Source of the DNA: a virus
DNA length: 38,257 bases
Reading direction: 5' to 3' (one strand)
Virus record (IMG/VR): IMGVR_UViG_3300029893_000035
Location: 299 to 38,555 of that record
The stretch's first letter is position 1. Each line of letters begins with the position of its first letter. Shown here piece by piece: positions 8,193-16,906 of the stretch. Under the pieces are notes generated by a model. It ran no database searches, was not told the origin of the DNA, and saw only the letters and a program-made list of their open reading frames with translations. The position numbers and the translations under genes were made by a program.

Positions 8193-8782
8193 ACATTTTC
8201 GTATCTGGCCCGGACTCCGTTTCGGTACAAGCCCAAGACGAAGTCATTGAAATTCAGACAACCCAAGAGGTTGTCGAGGTTAACCCCATTATCGAACCCA
8301 TTGAGGTTCACATTGATGCGGGTGACATTGTCACTGTTAATGCCTCGTCTGAACAAGTCGAGGTAACGGTTCCTGTTGTCCCAAGTGTTCAAGTTTTGGT
8401 CGGGGCATCTGTCGGTGGTAATATTGATGATATACATTACGCTGCCGTCCCGCTTTCTGGACATCGTGTTGTTTTTTACGATAGTGGTTCCGGATCATGG
8501 GTGTACGCAGACAAAGATACCCCGTCGCATTCTGACGTTCAACTCGGTGTATTAATCGGCGCAATAGGTGCCGGGCAATACGGGGCGGCTCGGCTAACCG
8601 GTATCATTGAGGAACCGACGTGGAATTGGCCCGCCCCATGTGTTCTTTATTTGGGGAATAATGGTTATATTACTGACATCCCACCATCTTCCGGCTTTTC
8701 CGCAGAAATCGGCAGAGCCATCACATCAACCAAAATCATGGTGGAGCCAGAAATGGCTATCCATCTTCTCCCAGGAGATTAA
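8180..8782 (+). CDS. beta-rich phage structural protein, unknown
   Basis: The 200-aa protein begins with some 70 residues almost free of basic residues, with regularly spaced Val, Ile and Glu (VSVQAQDEVIEIQTTQEVVEV). This suggests an extended beta or fibrous stalk. The second half (HRVVFYDSGSGSWVYADKD ... YLGNNGYITDIPP) looks like a compact beta domain of the type found in fibre and capsid accessory proteins. It overlaps its upstream neighbour by 13 nt and is followed after 3 nt by the next structural gene. No family is recognised. Confidence 0.55.
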   Translation: MPDVDIFVSGPDSVSVQAQDEVIEIQTTQEVVEVNPIIEPIEVHIDAGDIVTVNASSEQVEVTVPVVPSVQVLVGASVGGNIDDIHYAAVPLSGHRVVFYDSGSGSWVYADKDTPSHSDVQLGVLIGAIGAGQYGAARLTGIIEEPTWNWPAPCVLYLGNNGYITDIPPSSGFSAEIGRAITSTKIMVEPEMAIHLLPGD

Positions 8783-8785
8783 ATC

Positions 8786-9310
8786 ATGGCTGCTAAATCC
8801 TTCCTTCGTCGCGTAAGCGGCAAACTCACTGAAATCCTCGGTACGATTGTATCGACCGGCGCAGCAAACGACGGTGATATTGTCGCACTCGACAGTACCG
8901 GCAAGCTGGATGTGAGTGTGCTTCCGGTTGGCCTCGGGCCAGAGGTTGCGCTTGTTCCGGCTAGTGAATCGCTTGCCGCTGGTGACTTGGTGAATTTCTG
9001 GACTGATGCCGGTGTCATCAAGGCTCGTAAGGCCGATGGTGCGACCACGGGTAAGCAAGCGGACGGTTTCGTGCTGTCTGCCTTTGCTCCTGCTGCGACG
9101 GCGACCGTGTATCTGCCGTCAAATATCAATACCTCGGTCGCCGGCCTTACCCCTGGAACGGAATACTTCCTATCCGCAACGACGCCCGGCGGTCTTTCCG
9201 CCACGCCTCCTGCTGCTGGTGCGGGCAAGACATCACAAGTCGTCGGCAAGGCTCTGAGTGCGACATCGCTTGGTTTCGTTCCTGAGGCACCCATCGTTAC
9301 TGCGGCGTAA
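8786..9310 (+). CDS. beta-rich virion protein, possible fibre or decoration component
   Basis: The 174-aa protein starts with a short basic helix (KSFLRRVSGKLTEILGTIV). It continues with a region containing GDIVALDSTGKLDVSVLPVGLG, as commonly seen in collar parts of phage fibre proteins. The end (GLTPGTEYFLSATTPGGL...VVGKALSATSLGF) is the beta domain found in tail-fibre and DUF2190-like proteins. It lies 3 nt before the tail fibre gene, and the N-terminal helices of both are alike in type (RRVSGKLTEI here, RTLGKLVELTG in the fibre), hinting at a shared docking mode. Confidence 0.55.
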   Translation: MAAKSFLRRVSGKLTEILGTIVSTGAANDGDIVALDSTGKLDVSVLPVGLGPEVALVPASESLAAGDLVNFWTDAGVIKARKADGATTGKQADGFVLSAFAPAATATVYLPSNINTSVAGLTPGTEYFLSATTPGGLSATPPAAGAGKTSQVVGKALSATSLGFVPEAPIVTAA

Positions 9311-9313
9311 CCC

Positions 9314-11377
9314 ATGGCAGACTTCCGCCCCCTGGTTAGGACTCTTGGTAAACTCGTAGAATTGACAGGGGCGGACCGTCTTATTGCGAAACTGATTCAA
9401 CATGACGCGCAGCGGGAGCCAACGGGCTTTGAAGACCCTGAGGCAATCGATGTCAGTTATGATTCGGCAAATCGAACCATCACCCTGACGCAATCTGGCG
9501 GGGTGGTGTATTGGTATCGTGGGCTACAGTACACTCTTGCTAGTCCGTGGACATCGACGGCTCATGCTGCCGGGGATGGTCGATATTTTCTCATGTTCGG
9601 GGCTGGTGGCACTTTTTCATGGTCAACTACGGCCTGGGAGCTTGACGAAAGCGGACCGGCTGCCCTCGCTATCGTAGACGCTGCGTTTGGAACATTAGCT
9701 TTACGAGAGGTTCACGGGTTAATGCCGTGGCAAGATCACGAGGAAGCTCATGATCTTTTGGGGACCTATCGTAAGAGCGGCGGGACATTCAGCGTTGGCA
9801 CGTATGCCATTCAACCAGCATCGCCAACGGACGCGGACAACACCCCTGGAATAGATATTGCCGTTGTCAAGGACGAGGATTGTCCAACTACAATTCCTGC
9901 GCTCACACAGGGTACGTATTATCGGCTGCGGAACAACGGAGGGGCGGCTACCACTGACAGCGGCAGCCTTCCTTTCCGCATGGGGGCCACCTATCCGTTG
10001 ATAAACACGGGAGGGTCTGAGGTTGAGACGTCAACCGGTAGGTATTTCAATGTATATGCTTACTTCATTCCTGTCACATTAGATGCCGGGAGTCAAGCAT
10101 ATCGTGTGGTATGGCTTCAACCGCAATTCTCTTACGCATCACTAGCGGAGGCGCAAGCAGAGGCACCAGCAAATTACGATTTGGCTAATTTGACTAGTCT
10201 GCTGCCTGAATTCTGTCCACATGCCAAGGTGACTTACCGTACGAATGCGGCCTACACCGGGGCGACTGGTCGATGCCGCATAGAGGCGTTAAGCTATCTT
10301 TCTACCTCCCGTGTCCTTTCGCAACAGGGCGCATCTTTGGTTCTTGCCGATGGTTCGGTGACTAATGCTAAATTGGCTGCGATGGCAGAGAATACCATAA
10401 AGGCACGCAAGACCGCCGGAACCGGCGACCCTGAGGATTGCACATTAAGTGATGTTCTTGATTTCGTCGGGTCAGCGGCTCAAGGTGATATTCTCTATCG
10501 TGGCGCGTCCGGTTGGGACAAGTTACCGGCGGGAACCCCAGACTATTTCCTCCAGACCAAAGGGGCCGGGCAGAATCCCGTTTGGGCTGCCGCTGCTGCC
10601 GGCGGGGCTTATTTTTGGGCCAAGATCGCCAACAGCGCGGTGATCACCCTCTCCGGTGCCGGCAGCGCCACACTGAACCGCCTGCACGCGGTGTACGGCA
10701 CCATCGGGGATTACGACATCAGGATCAGCGGCCTGTCACCGGCAGTCGGTGACGTGGTGGGCTTCTACGTCGCTGATTACAGGGTGGCGAACGCTCAGTT
10801 CCGGCTCGACGCTGGCGGGACCGTCAAAATAGCCGGACGGACCCGCTATCTGGTCCTGACGCACACCAACGTCGTGCTGTTGCGCTGGAACGGATCGGAG
10901 TGGCAACCGCTGGTGCTGAATCTGGATTCGCCGCCTGTCTCGGTCGAGTCACCTACGATTTACGGAGTCACGACTAACCCGACCAAACCGTCAAGCGCAA
11001 ACATCCTGTTCGACCGTATGGTATGGAGTCGCATAGGCGGGCACCTGCACGTCAACTATGCATACGGCCACAACGCCTCTGGATCGAGCGGAAGCGGTCA
11101 ATACTACCTTGACGTTCCGATCGGCACGCTGATCTATACACATAACAAGGTCGCATACGGGACCGCACAGTTATACGCTTCGGCTGCCACAAGCGGTTAT
11201 ATCGTCCACGCTACGGTGCTCGATATCGGATCTGGGGTCTATCGCATCGCGATAGAGGGCGTCGGCGCTGGAGGCGGTACGCAGACATGGGGCGCCGCCA
11301 GCCCCAGCAACGCCCGGCTTGGTGCCACTACGATCCGTGTCAGTCTTGACGCCATGTACCCAATGGTCGACTGGTAA
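9314..11377 (+). CDS. tail fibre / receptor-binding protein (mosaic)
   Basis: The 687-aa protein has a fibre layout: N-terminal docking helices, beta-rich repeats, a collar-like stretch (LADGSVTNAKLAAMAENTIKARKTAGTG near residues 345-375), then AQGDILYRGASGWDKLP and a glycine-rich distal domain ending VSLDAMYPMVDW. The distal third, from about 10600, is GC-rich and written in different codons from the rest, which suggests exchange of the receptor-binding tip. The next gene, in the same GC-rich block, is a probable assembly chaperone. The host receptor cannot be predicted. Confidence 0.7.
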   Translation: MADFRPLVRTLGKLVELTGADRLIAKLIQHDAQREPTGFEDPEAIDVSYDSANRTITLTQSGGVVYWYRGLQYTLASPWTSTAHAAGDGRYFLMFGAGGTFSWSTTAWELDESGPAALAIVDAAFGTLALREVHGLMPWQDHEEAHDLLGTYRKSGGTFSVGTYAIQPASPTDADNTPGIDIAVVKDEDCPTTIPALTQGTYYRLRNNGGAATTDSGSLPFRMGATYPLINTGGSEVETSTGRYFNVYAYFIPVTLDAGSQAYRVVWLQPQFSYASLAEAQAEAPANYDLANLTSLLPEFCPHAKVTYRTNAAYTGATGRCRIEALSYLSTSRVLSQQGASLVLADGSVTNAKLAAMAENTIKARKTAGTGDPEDCTLSDVLDFVGSAAQGDILYRGASGWDKLPAGTPDYFLQTKGAGQNPVWAAAAAGGAYFWAKIANSAVITLSGAGSATLNRLHAVYGTIGDYDIRISGLSPAVGDVVGFYVADYRVANAQFRLDAGGTVKIAGRTRYLVLTHTNVVLLRWNGSEWQPLVLNLDSPPVSVESPTIYGVTTNPTKPSSANILFDRMVWSRIGGHLHVNYAYGHNASGSSGSGQYYLDVPIGTLIYTHNKVAYGTAQLYASAATSGYIVHATVLDIGSGVYRIAIEGVGAGGGTQTWGAASPSNARLGATTIRVSLDAMYPMVDW

Positions 11378-11700
11378 TGCCCGACACCTACGATATCACT
11401 CCTGACGGATTCTTCCTTGGCGTAGCCAACGCGCACCGTGGATACCCCGGTCCCGTCGCCGTGCCGCCGGCCTCCCTCCCGATCCGCCGCGCACGTTGGG
11501 ACGGCGCACAGTGGGTCGATGATCCCGCGCAGGAACAGGCCGACATAAACGCGGCTGCCGCCGTGCAGGCAGAGCGCACCGCGCGGCAGGAAGCCGGCAC
11601 GTACTTCCGGGCTCTCGACTGGTCACAGATACCCGATGCTGAGACGCGCAAAGCATTACGGCACTTGTGGCGGCTTATCCGACACCTAGGTTTGGAGTAA
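11377..11700 (+). CDS. probable tail fibre assembly (chaperone-like) protein
   Basis: This 107-aa protein directly follows the fibre gene, overlapping its stop by 1 nt (TAATG). It has the common arrangement of fibre-assembly proteins: an N-terminal beta part (ITPDGFFLGVANAHRGYPGP), a WDGAQWVDDPA motif, then a charged helix (QEQADINAAAAVQAERTARQEA) and a short C-terminal helical domain. Base composition is as GC-rich as the distal fibre (45 of 60 bases at 11461-11520), so both were probably acquired together. The role is inferred from position and pattern. Confidence 0.6.
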   Translation: MPDTYDITPDGFFLGVANAHRGYPGPVAVPPASLPIRRARWDGAQWVDDPAQEQADINAAAAVQAERTARQEAGTYFRALDWSQIPDAETRKALRHLWRLIRHLGLE

Positions 11701-11702
11701 TC

Positions 11703-12098
11703 ATGAGCGAGCTTCCTGCTATTTCCGAAATAGTCGAAAAGGTCGGGATGTCCGTTGCGACCATAATCGGGCTAGTGCTAGTGTTGAAATGGGTGTCCCA
11801 GGCTTACCAGAAAGAATTACTCGGAAGAATTGCTAATTTGGAGAATGAATTAAAATCAAGAGACGCGAAGATTGATGAGCGGGAGAAATTAATTCTTGCT
11901 CGCACCGATTCTTACGCGCACGACATGAAGTCCATCGCTATGCAATTGATAGCCAATGACAAAGCGAACAGGGAATTACTGAGGGACTATTACGGTGCTA
12001 TTTGCGGGTTATCTGACAGGCTTGATCGCAGGAAATGTCAAATTGAAGATGATCTTGACCCTCATCCGGCGTTGGGCAAAAAAACAACCAATCACTAG
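11703..12098 (+). CDS. small membrane protein with coiled coil, holin-like
   Basis: The 131-aa product has one transmembrane segment at residues about 16-33 (MSVATIIGLVLVLKWVSQ), then a charged helix of coiled-coil type. This layout occurs in BhlA/UviB-type holin-like proteins and other phage membrane anchors. The start was set at ATG 11703 because GGAG lies 8 nt upstream; a GTG at 11667 would extend it into the preceding gene without a better site. The following gene is a lipoprotein with a membrane segment, so the pair may be a lysis cassette. No endolysin is recognised nearby. Confidence 0.5.
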   Translation: MSELPAISEIVEKVGMSVATIIGLVLVLKWVSQAYQKELLGRIANLENELKSRDAKIDEREKLILARTDSYAHDMKSIAMQLIANDKANRELLRDYYGAICGLSDRLDRRKCQIEDDLDPHPALGKKTTNH

Positions 12099-12131
12099 AC
12101 CTCCTGACACTGAATCCACAACGGGGAGAGC

Positions 12132-12644
12132 ATGAGATATATCATTCTCGTATTATTTTTGTTCATATGTGCTTGCGGCACTACCCGTGAAACACAGACT
12201 CGCACAACGGAGCAAGAGGATATCGTAGCTGGGCCAATGACGGTCGAGACACCAATTGGTAATTTCGTTGTCCATCCTACGCAAATCCGCAGGAGTCGCA
12301 CACAATTTGAGGATACAACGGAGCGTAAGCAATTTGAATTCCCGGAGGCTCGGGAGGTTGGAGGGGCGATTATTTCTGGATTGACTGGACCGCTTTTCGG
12401 CGGTGGTCTTGTCGGAATTGTCGCAGCCTTCCTTATGAGGATGAATAATAAAAAGAAAGAGCAAGAAAAGAGGGAATTAGAGAGTCAACGGGATGAGGTT
12501 ATCGCAGGGGTTGAGCGCAGCAAGTCAAAGCTTTCTCGTATAAAGGTTGATGAGGATACAACCGCATGGGATCATCTTACTTCCGATCTTGAGAAGGAAC
12601 AATCTAAGAAAACACGGGATGTTGTCAGGGAGAAAACCGCATGA
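12132..12644 (+). CDS. lipoprotein with internal membrane segment, u-spanin candidate
   Basis: The first 14 residues are a signal peptide ending in a lipobox (ICAC, lipidated Cys15). A second hydrophobic stretch lies at about 77-103 (GGAIISGLTGPLFGGGLVGIVAAFLM), followed by a basic, charged helical tail. A lipid-anchored N-terminus plus a downstream membrane helix is the topology of one-piece spanins, which join inner and outer membranes at lysis. The about 65-residue cytoplasmic tail is longer than expected for a spanin. An alternative is a superinfection-exclusion lipoprotein. It overlaps the next gene by 4 nt. Confidence 0.45.
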   Translation: MRYIILVLFLFICACGTTRETQTRTTEQEDIVAGPMTVETPIGNFVVHPTQIRRSRTQFEDTTERKQFEFPEAREVGGAIISGLTGPLFGGGLVGIVAAFLMRMNNKKKEQEKRELESQRDEVIAGVERSKSKLSRIKVDEDTTAWDHLTSDLEKEQSKKTRDVVREKTA

Positions 12645-13048
12645 GTCGCTTAGATGAAATCAAATCCAATTCCCGCAACGTAGTCAACGGATCGTCTGTT
12701 GCTCTGTCGGAGACTTGGGAATTTCGCCGCCTGACTAGCGATTTCGGAACCGATCCGCGCACATATACGGATTGGGATGAAATGCAGGCATTGCCGACCC
12801 GCGACACCCATTCACAACAATATGATGATTTGCGGCAAGCACATTTCCGCATGGGTGTTCAATTTCTCCGATGCACCGATGATTCCCCCTCGCCGCAATT
12901 GAAGCAAGGGGACCAAGTACGAAAAGATGAAAATAGCCCTGTTTTTGCCGTGTCCGGTGTATCGTCTAGCGGACCCGGCACGATTCAGTATGCGTTGACC
13001 CGTGAGGAATTCTTGTATGCTGATGGGCAGAGAGGGGGCGGCGCGTGA
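12641..13048 (+). CDS. probable head-tail connector protein
   Basis: The 135-aa protein is not recognised by sequence. It begins a neck and tail block: it precedes a tail-terminator-like protein and the tail tube. The C-terminal half (LKQGDQVRKDENSPVFAVSGVSSSGPGTIQYALTREE) has the small beta-barrel look of head-closure (stopper) proteins, with an N-terminal helical extension. It overlaps the previous gene by 4 nt and shares a GTGA junction with the next one. Function is inferred mostly from order. Confidence 0.4.
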   Translation: MSRLDEIKSNSRNVVNGSSVALSETWEFRRLTSDFGTDPRTYTDWDEMQALPTRDTHSQQYDDLRQAHFRMGVQFLRCTDDSPSPQLKQGDQVRKDENSPVFAVSGVSSSGPGTIQYALTREEFLYADGQRGGGA

Positions 13049-13506
13049 CTTGGGTAAATGCTAGTGCTGTGCTGACGCAATATCGGGCTCAATTGCTCGC
13101 TTGCCCAACCGTGGATGCCTTGTTTGACGAGGCAAATTTTCATTATCCTTACTTCCAGGGAGGTTCCTCGGAAACCCCCGATTCACTTCCTGCATGTCTC
13201 TTGCAAGAAATTCCGCAGCGACGGGTACGGTACGCGGAGGGCGCAATTCCTCTCATTTCCGGAACCCTCAAGGCATGTTTTTATTTCCTCGTTACGGATG
13301 CCGTCAATGCTGGATTCTGTGAAACATTCGCCCGCGATGTAATTTTGGAATTGGGGCAGCAATTGAACGGGGGACTAGCCTTCTCCGATTACGAGGTAAC
13401 ACTTTCAAGCGATCCCCGTCCCGGTGCGCGTGCTGCCGGTGACACCGCACAACAAAACACATTCCGTGCTGTGACTATCACTGTCCAGTATGGTCTTTCC
13501 CGCTAA
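13045..13506 (+). CDS. probable tail terminator-like protein
   Basis: The 153-aa protein starts at a GTG overlapping the previous stop (GTGA). It has an N-terminal helix (VNASAVLTQYRAQLLACPTVDALF), a central beta pair, and a C-terminal segment typical of tail terminator and completion proteins (helix ETFARDVILELGQQL, then AVTITVQYGLSR as the last strand). Such proteins cap the tail tube at the head end. It lies just before the probable tail tube gene, the usual order in siphophages. The assignment is from layout, not close similarity. Confidence 0.45.
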   Translation: MTWVNASAVLTQYRAQLLACPTVDALFDEANFHYPYFQGGSSETPDSLPACLLQEIPQRRVRYAEGAIPLISGTLKACFYFLVTDAVNAGFCETFARDVILELGQQLNGGLAFSDYEVTLSSDPRPGARAAGDTAQQNTFRAVTITVQYGLSR

Positions 13507-13515
13507 GGACAATTC

Positions 13516-14445
13516 ATGCCCGCTGATATCTACTCCCTTGCCCCGATCAATCTCCGGATTGCCGGTGGTCTTGCTGATGTTGTGATTCCATGTGAGAATC
13601 ACGCATTTAGTCCGGAAATCCTCAATAACCCCCATTTCCATAGCGGCAATTTGTCTCCTACCGCTATTGTCGTTCCGGGTGCGAACCCGCGCGTCAACGT
13701 TAGCATGCCATTCCGGGCGGCTTACGAATTGGTTGCGCTCGGAATTGTGAAACTTACCACTCTTGACGTTTATTTGTCCAAATACGTTGATTTCGTTCGC
13801 TATCCGGGCCCCAATCATCCGAAACTCTCTCTTAGCAATGGCGCGTTTGCGGCCATTCAGATTGTTGATTGGTCAGTGAACGTTGACGGCATACTTATGG
13901 CGAATGTGAGCATTGATCTTCTCAGTAACGATGCTGAAAACCCGTTTAATTTCTCACCTAACGGAAATTCCCTCCCGACTCTTGCGACTCAACCGCGACT
14001 GAATACCCTTGGCCCGGTCCTTATCAACGGAACGATGATTCCCGGTGCTGAGTCGAATTCGGGGCAAATCAACGGTAATACGATTGTGCAACGTACGGAT
14101 GGTGATTTGTACCCGCGCGTTGCTGCGCGTACGATTATCAATCCTTCCGCTCGCATCGGTCATAAGGACCCTGTTGCGGTTCTTGCCAAATTGGGCTTGC
14201 TCGGCACCCATCTTACTGCCGATGCGGAAATGTATTTCAAGGATTATGACCCGATCACGGGCATTACCTCTGAGACTAGCGCAATCAAGCTTACTGTTGC
14301 CAAGGGCCGCGCCATGCCTGAGGCATGGAATGCGGACCAAGGTGCCGTTGCTGGAAGCGGAATTATGATCGTCGGCAGCAACGCGGACGGTCTTGGAAAT
14401 CCGTTTGCCGTTACCCTGGATGTAAACCCCCCGCCGACCGTCTAA
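13516..14445 (+). CDS. probable major tail (tube) protein
   Basis: This 309-aa protein lies between the terminator-like gene and the tape-measure-like gene, with long beta-rich stretches (VVIPCENHAFSPEIL, VNVSMPFRAAYELVALGIV, FAAIQIVDWSVNVDGILMANVSIDLLS). Length and place fit a tail tube protein, which forms stacked hexamer rings through which DNA leaves. The end (ADGLGNPFAVTLDVNPPPTV) could be a flexible tail. No conserved signature was recognised, and a different virion role is possible. Confidence 0.5.
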   Translation: MPADIYSLAPINLRIAGGLADVVIPCENHAFSPEILNNPHFHSGNLSPTAIVVPGANPRVNVSMPFRAAYELVALGIVKLTTLDVYLSKYVDFVRYPGPNHPKLSLSNGAFAAIQIVDWSVNVDGILMANVSIDLLSNDAENPFNFSPNGNSLPTLATQPRLNTLGPVLINGTMIPGAESNSGQINGNTIVQRTDGDLYPRVAARTIINPSARIGHKDPVAVLAKLGLLGTHLTADAEMYFKDYDPITGITSETSAIKLTVAKGRAMPEAWNADQGAVAGSGIMIVGSNADGLGNPFAVTLDVNPPPTV

Positions 14446-14446
14446 C

Positions 14447-15046
14447 ATGATCGTTTATTATCATCCGACGCACCATAACCCGCCCCGGTTTCTGACCGGG
14501 GCGCGGGAGTTATCTGCCCGCGCAGCAACGGAGGGCGGTTGTTATTTCGGAATCGGCCCTGTGTATCTGTGCGGATTCAGATTGGAGGATGGTAAGGATA
14601 TTGAAGATGGTTGGAAGGTTGCGGTAACTGGTGCCGTTGACCCGTTCATGCTTCGCCGGGAATTGGTTGGACAACCGACCGTTGAAATCCCCGACATGAA
14701 CGGTGCGGCGTGGACTTGCCCAATAATTATGCGTGAGGATGGAACGCGCGCATTCCCGGTTCGATATGGCAAGGATTGGAAGCCGATTATTTCCCCCGAC
14801 CAAGCCAAATTGTTTGAGTACGCAAAAGAGGCTAGGAATTTTCTCCCTCGCATTATTTACGGATCAAACGATGATCGGGAGGAATTGATGCCGGTTGCTT
14901 GCGAGTATTCCGCTTTTGCTCTTAGTTTCGCAAACCATATTTCAGTGGATGTTATCCGTACCCTCGGGATTGTTGACACGGTGTTAGCCACTGGCGTATT
15001 AGTGGCCCTGTGCAGCTTCATTGAGGAACCGGGACATGCCGGCTAA
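14447..15046 (+). CDS. tail morphogenesis protein, unknown (possible chaperone)
   Basis: The 199-aa protein follows the tube gene by 1 nt and precedes a 220-aa protein and the tape-measure-like gene, the place where tail assembly chaperones are often encoded. Its sequence (VYLCGFRLEDGKDIEDGWKVAVTGAVDP, then a C-terminal helical part) is not recognised. The end overlaps the next start by 11 nt; no classic slippery heptamer was seen at the junction, so a programmed frameshift is not supported. Confidence 0.4.
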   Translation: MIVYYHPTHHNPPRFLTGARELSARAATEGGCYFGIGPVYLCGFRLEDGKDIEDGWKVAVTGAVDPFMLRRELVGQPTVEIPDMNGAAWTCPIIMREDGTRAFPVRYGKDWKPIISPDQAKLFEYAKEARNFLPRIIYGSNDDREELMPVACEYSAFALSFANHISVDVIRTLGIVDTVLATGVLVALCSFIEEPGHAG

Positions 15047-15698
15047 AATATTTATGAAAACCGGCGGGCAAAGTTTATTTGTCGGCCCCACTCTGCAATC
15101 CGTACTGGCTAAAAATAGCTGGATGAAAGCCCTTCTCTCCCCTCAGGAAATGAAGGGGGCTATTCAATATGCGGGGAAGGTGGCAGGGGAACGATTTGCA
15201 ACCGTTTTTCTCCCTCTCCGTTTCGATGAGGAATATGCTAAACGGCTCGGCTATCGTGTGGCGTATTGGTACAAGAAATGGAAGGTTGATAATCAAGGAA
15301 GGCAAGTCGTTTTCGATGGTAAATATGGAACCCTTGCAGGGCGGGCAACCATGGTTGCAAGTCCGCAGCCAACCCCGTTCCGTTTGAGCGGTTCCAGTGA
15401 ACATGCCGTACTGACTCGTTATCGGGTTATCGCTACCTCCGTTCGCGGGGAATTGAAGATCCGTATAACATTCCCTCTCGGGTATATTGCCTACAATAAG
15501 GCAAAAGAATTTACGACATTGCTCCCGCACGAATATGCGCGTACCGTTCAAGAGGTTGACCGGGTATTGCGTACCACACTTACGGGGCAATTGGAGGATA
15601 AAGGGTATATAGACCCGCGTATCCTCGGGACTAAATCCCGTGGGGAATTGGACCCCGCCATCCGTCCCTCATTCATCCCCGAAAGAAAAGCCATATGA
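15036..15698 (+). CDS. tail-region protein, unknown
   Basis: The start was set at ATG 15036 (MPAKIF) with GAGG at 15023-15026; a TTG at 15021 lies further upstream. The 220-aa protein has a helical N-terminal half (EEYAKRLGYRVAYWYKKWKVD) and a beta-rich second half (RYRVIATSVRGELKIRITFPLGYIAYNKA). It may serve in neck or tail completion, but no family is recognised. Its stop overlaps the next start (ATGA), which supports co-expression with the tape-measure-like gene. Confidence 0.45.
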   Translation: MPAKIFMKTGGQSLFVGPTLQSVLAKNSWMKALLSPQEMKGAIQYAGKVAGERFATVFLPLRFDEEYAKRLGYRVAYWYKKWKVDNQGRQVVFDGKYGTLAGRATMVASPQPTPFRLSGSSEHAVLTRYRVIATSVRGELKIRITFPLGYIAYNKAKEFTTLLPHEYARTVQEVDRVLRTTLTGQLEDKGYIDPRILGTKSRGELDPAIRPSFIPERKAI

Positions 15699-16903
15699 CC
15701 CAAGGAAAAATCGATATTGGAATGGACCTCTCACCCCTTGAGAGGAAGGCAGCTAAAAACGAGAAGTCCGTTGCCAATGCGGAAAAGTCTTTTGCTCGTC
15801 AAGCCCAAATAATGGAACGGGCTATGAAGTACCAAGAGCAAATGGCGGTTCGCATGGCGCGTGCTTCCCGCGCCCCTGGGAATTTCGCTCCCGGTTTCAT
15901 TCCGCATCACTTGCGCCAAACCTCCGCATTGACCCCTATTGCCCCTCGGGGTTTTTGGGAGCAACAGGAACGCGGGTATGGTCCGGCTATTTATCAAAAT
16001 AATAGAATAACTGCACCCCCAGGTATGCAATTGGGTCGTATTGATGCAGCCACACAGGCGCGGGGAATGCTTCCGGCTATCGGTGGATTCGTTGAAGGTC
16101 TGATGAATGCTAAGACAGCACTTGCCGCATTCGGCGTTACTCTTCTAGGTAGTAAACTGAGTCAGGCGGTTAAGTCGGTAACAGGGACCGGAGCGGAGCA
16201 ATCCCGTTTGATTGGCGAGGCTGGGGAATTCTCGCGCAGGGTCGGCGGAAGGCTTGGAATAAAGGAAAGCACTCTGTACGGTGCGCTCCGTAAATCCTCG
16301 GATTACGATGCATCGTCCGGTTTCCTCGCCTCTGCTGAAAATATTGCCGTGACGCAGCGGAGAAAGATGCCGCAAGACGCAATTCTTGCCGGTCTGCAAG
16401 CGGTGAATGAGGGTCGGCTTACCAAGGACCAAGCTTCGTTCTACCTTGAAAAAGGCATGTATTCCAAATTGAGGGAAGCGCCACAAGGGACGTACCTCAC
16501 CAACGAATCTGCCACCCGTGCGGCGGAAACTGAGGGTAAATTCACTGTGGCGGAAGCCAACCAAGCCAGGGATTACCGCAGGGCTCAAGAAATTCAATTG
16601 CAGCGGTTCAAGGAAAAGAATCCTGCTGCTAGTGTTTTCCTTCCGGATATGGCTATCCAGGCTGGGCAAAATGTTATGTCCGGTTTCGATATGAATGTTG
16701 GGTATGTTTCTCCAGCAATCCCGCGTGAAGGTCCTAGCCCGAATACTGCCGTATCTGGCGAGCGTTCCGGCGCTCTGATGACGCAGAGCCCACGCGGATC
16801 CGGAGCCGGTCCCGTCAACGAATTAAACAACACCATGAAAGCCCTTATCAATCGCATCGATAGCATTTCCCGCCCACCTGTCGATGCTGGGAAGCAAAGG
16901 TAA
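15695..16903 (+). CDS. tape-measure-like tail protein (short)
   Basis: The 402-aa protein begins with a long charged helix (KAAKNEKSVANAEKSFARQAQIMERAMKYQEQM) and contains a hydrophobic segment (residues about 130-150, NAKTALAAFGVTLLGSKLSQ) followed by Ala/Gly-rich helices, as in tape measure proteins. It ends with another helix (ELNNTMKALINRID). Position between tube and tail-tip genes agrees. If it is the tape measure, the general rule of about 0.15 nm per residue gives a short tail of roughly 60 nm. The protein is small for that role, so confidence is moderate. Confidence 0.45.
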   Translation: MTQGKIDIGMDLSPLERKAAKNEKSVANAEKSFARQAQIMERAMKYQEQMAVRMARASRAPGNFAPGFIPHHLRQTSALTPIAPRGFWEQQERGYGPAIYQNNRITAPPGMQLGRIDAATQARGMLPAIGGFVEGLMNAKTALAAFGVTLLGSKLSQAVKSVTGTGAEQSRLIGEAGEFSRRVGGRLGIKESTLYGALRKSSDYDASSGFLASAENIAVTQRRKMPQDAILAGLQAVNEGRLTKDQASFYLEKGMYSKLREAPQGTYLTNESATRAAETEGKFTVAEANQARDYRRAQEIQLQRFKEKNPAASVFLPDMAIQAGQNVMSGFDMNVGYVSPAIPREGPSPNTAVSGERSGALMTQSPRGSGAGPVNELNNTMKALINRIDSISRPPVDAGKQR

Positions 16904-16906
16904 GCC

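Noticed and set aside
14970-15046. A programmed frameshift between the two genes after the tail tube, as in tail chaperones
   Set aside because: No slippery heptamer was seen in the overlap and the second gene has its own GAGG and ATG.
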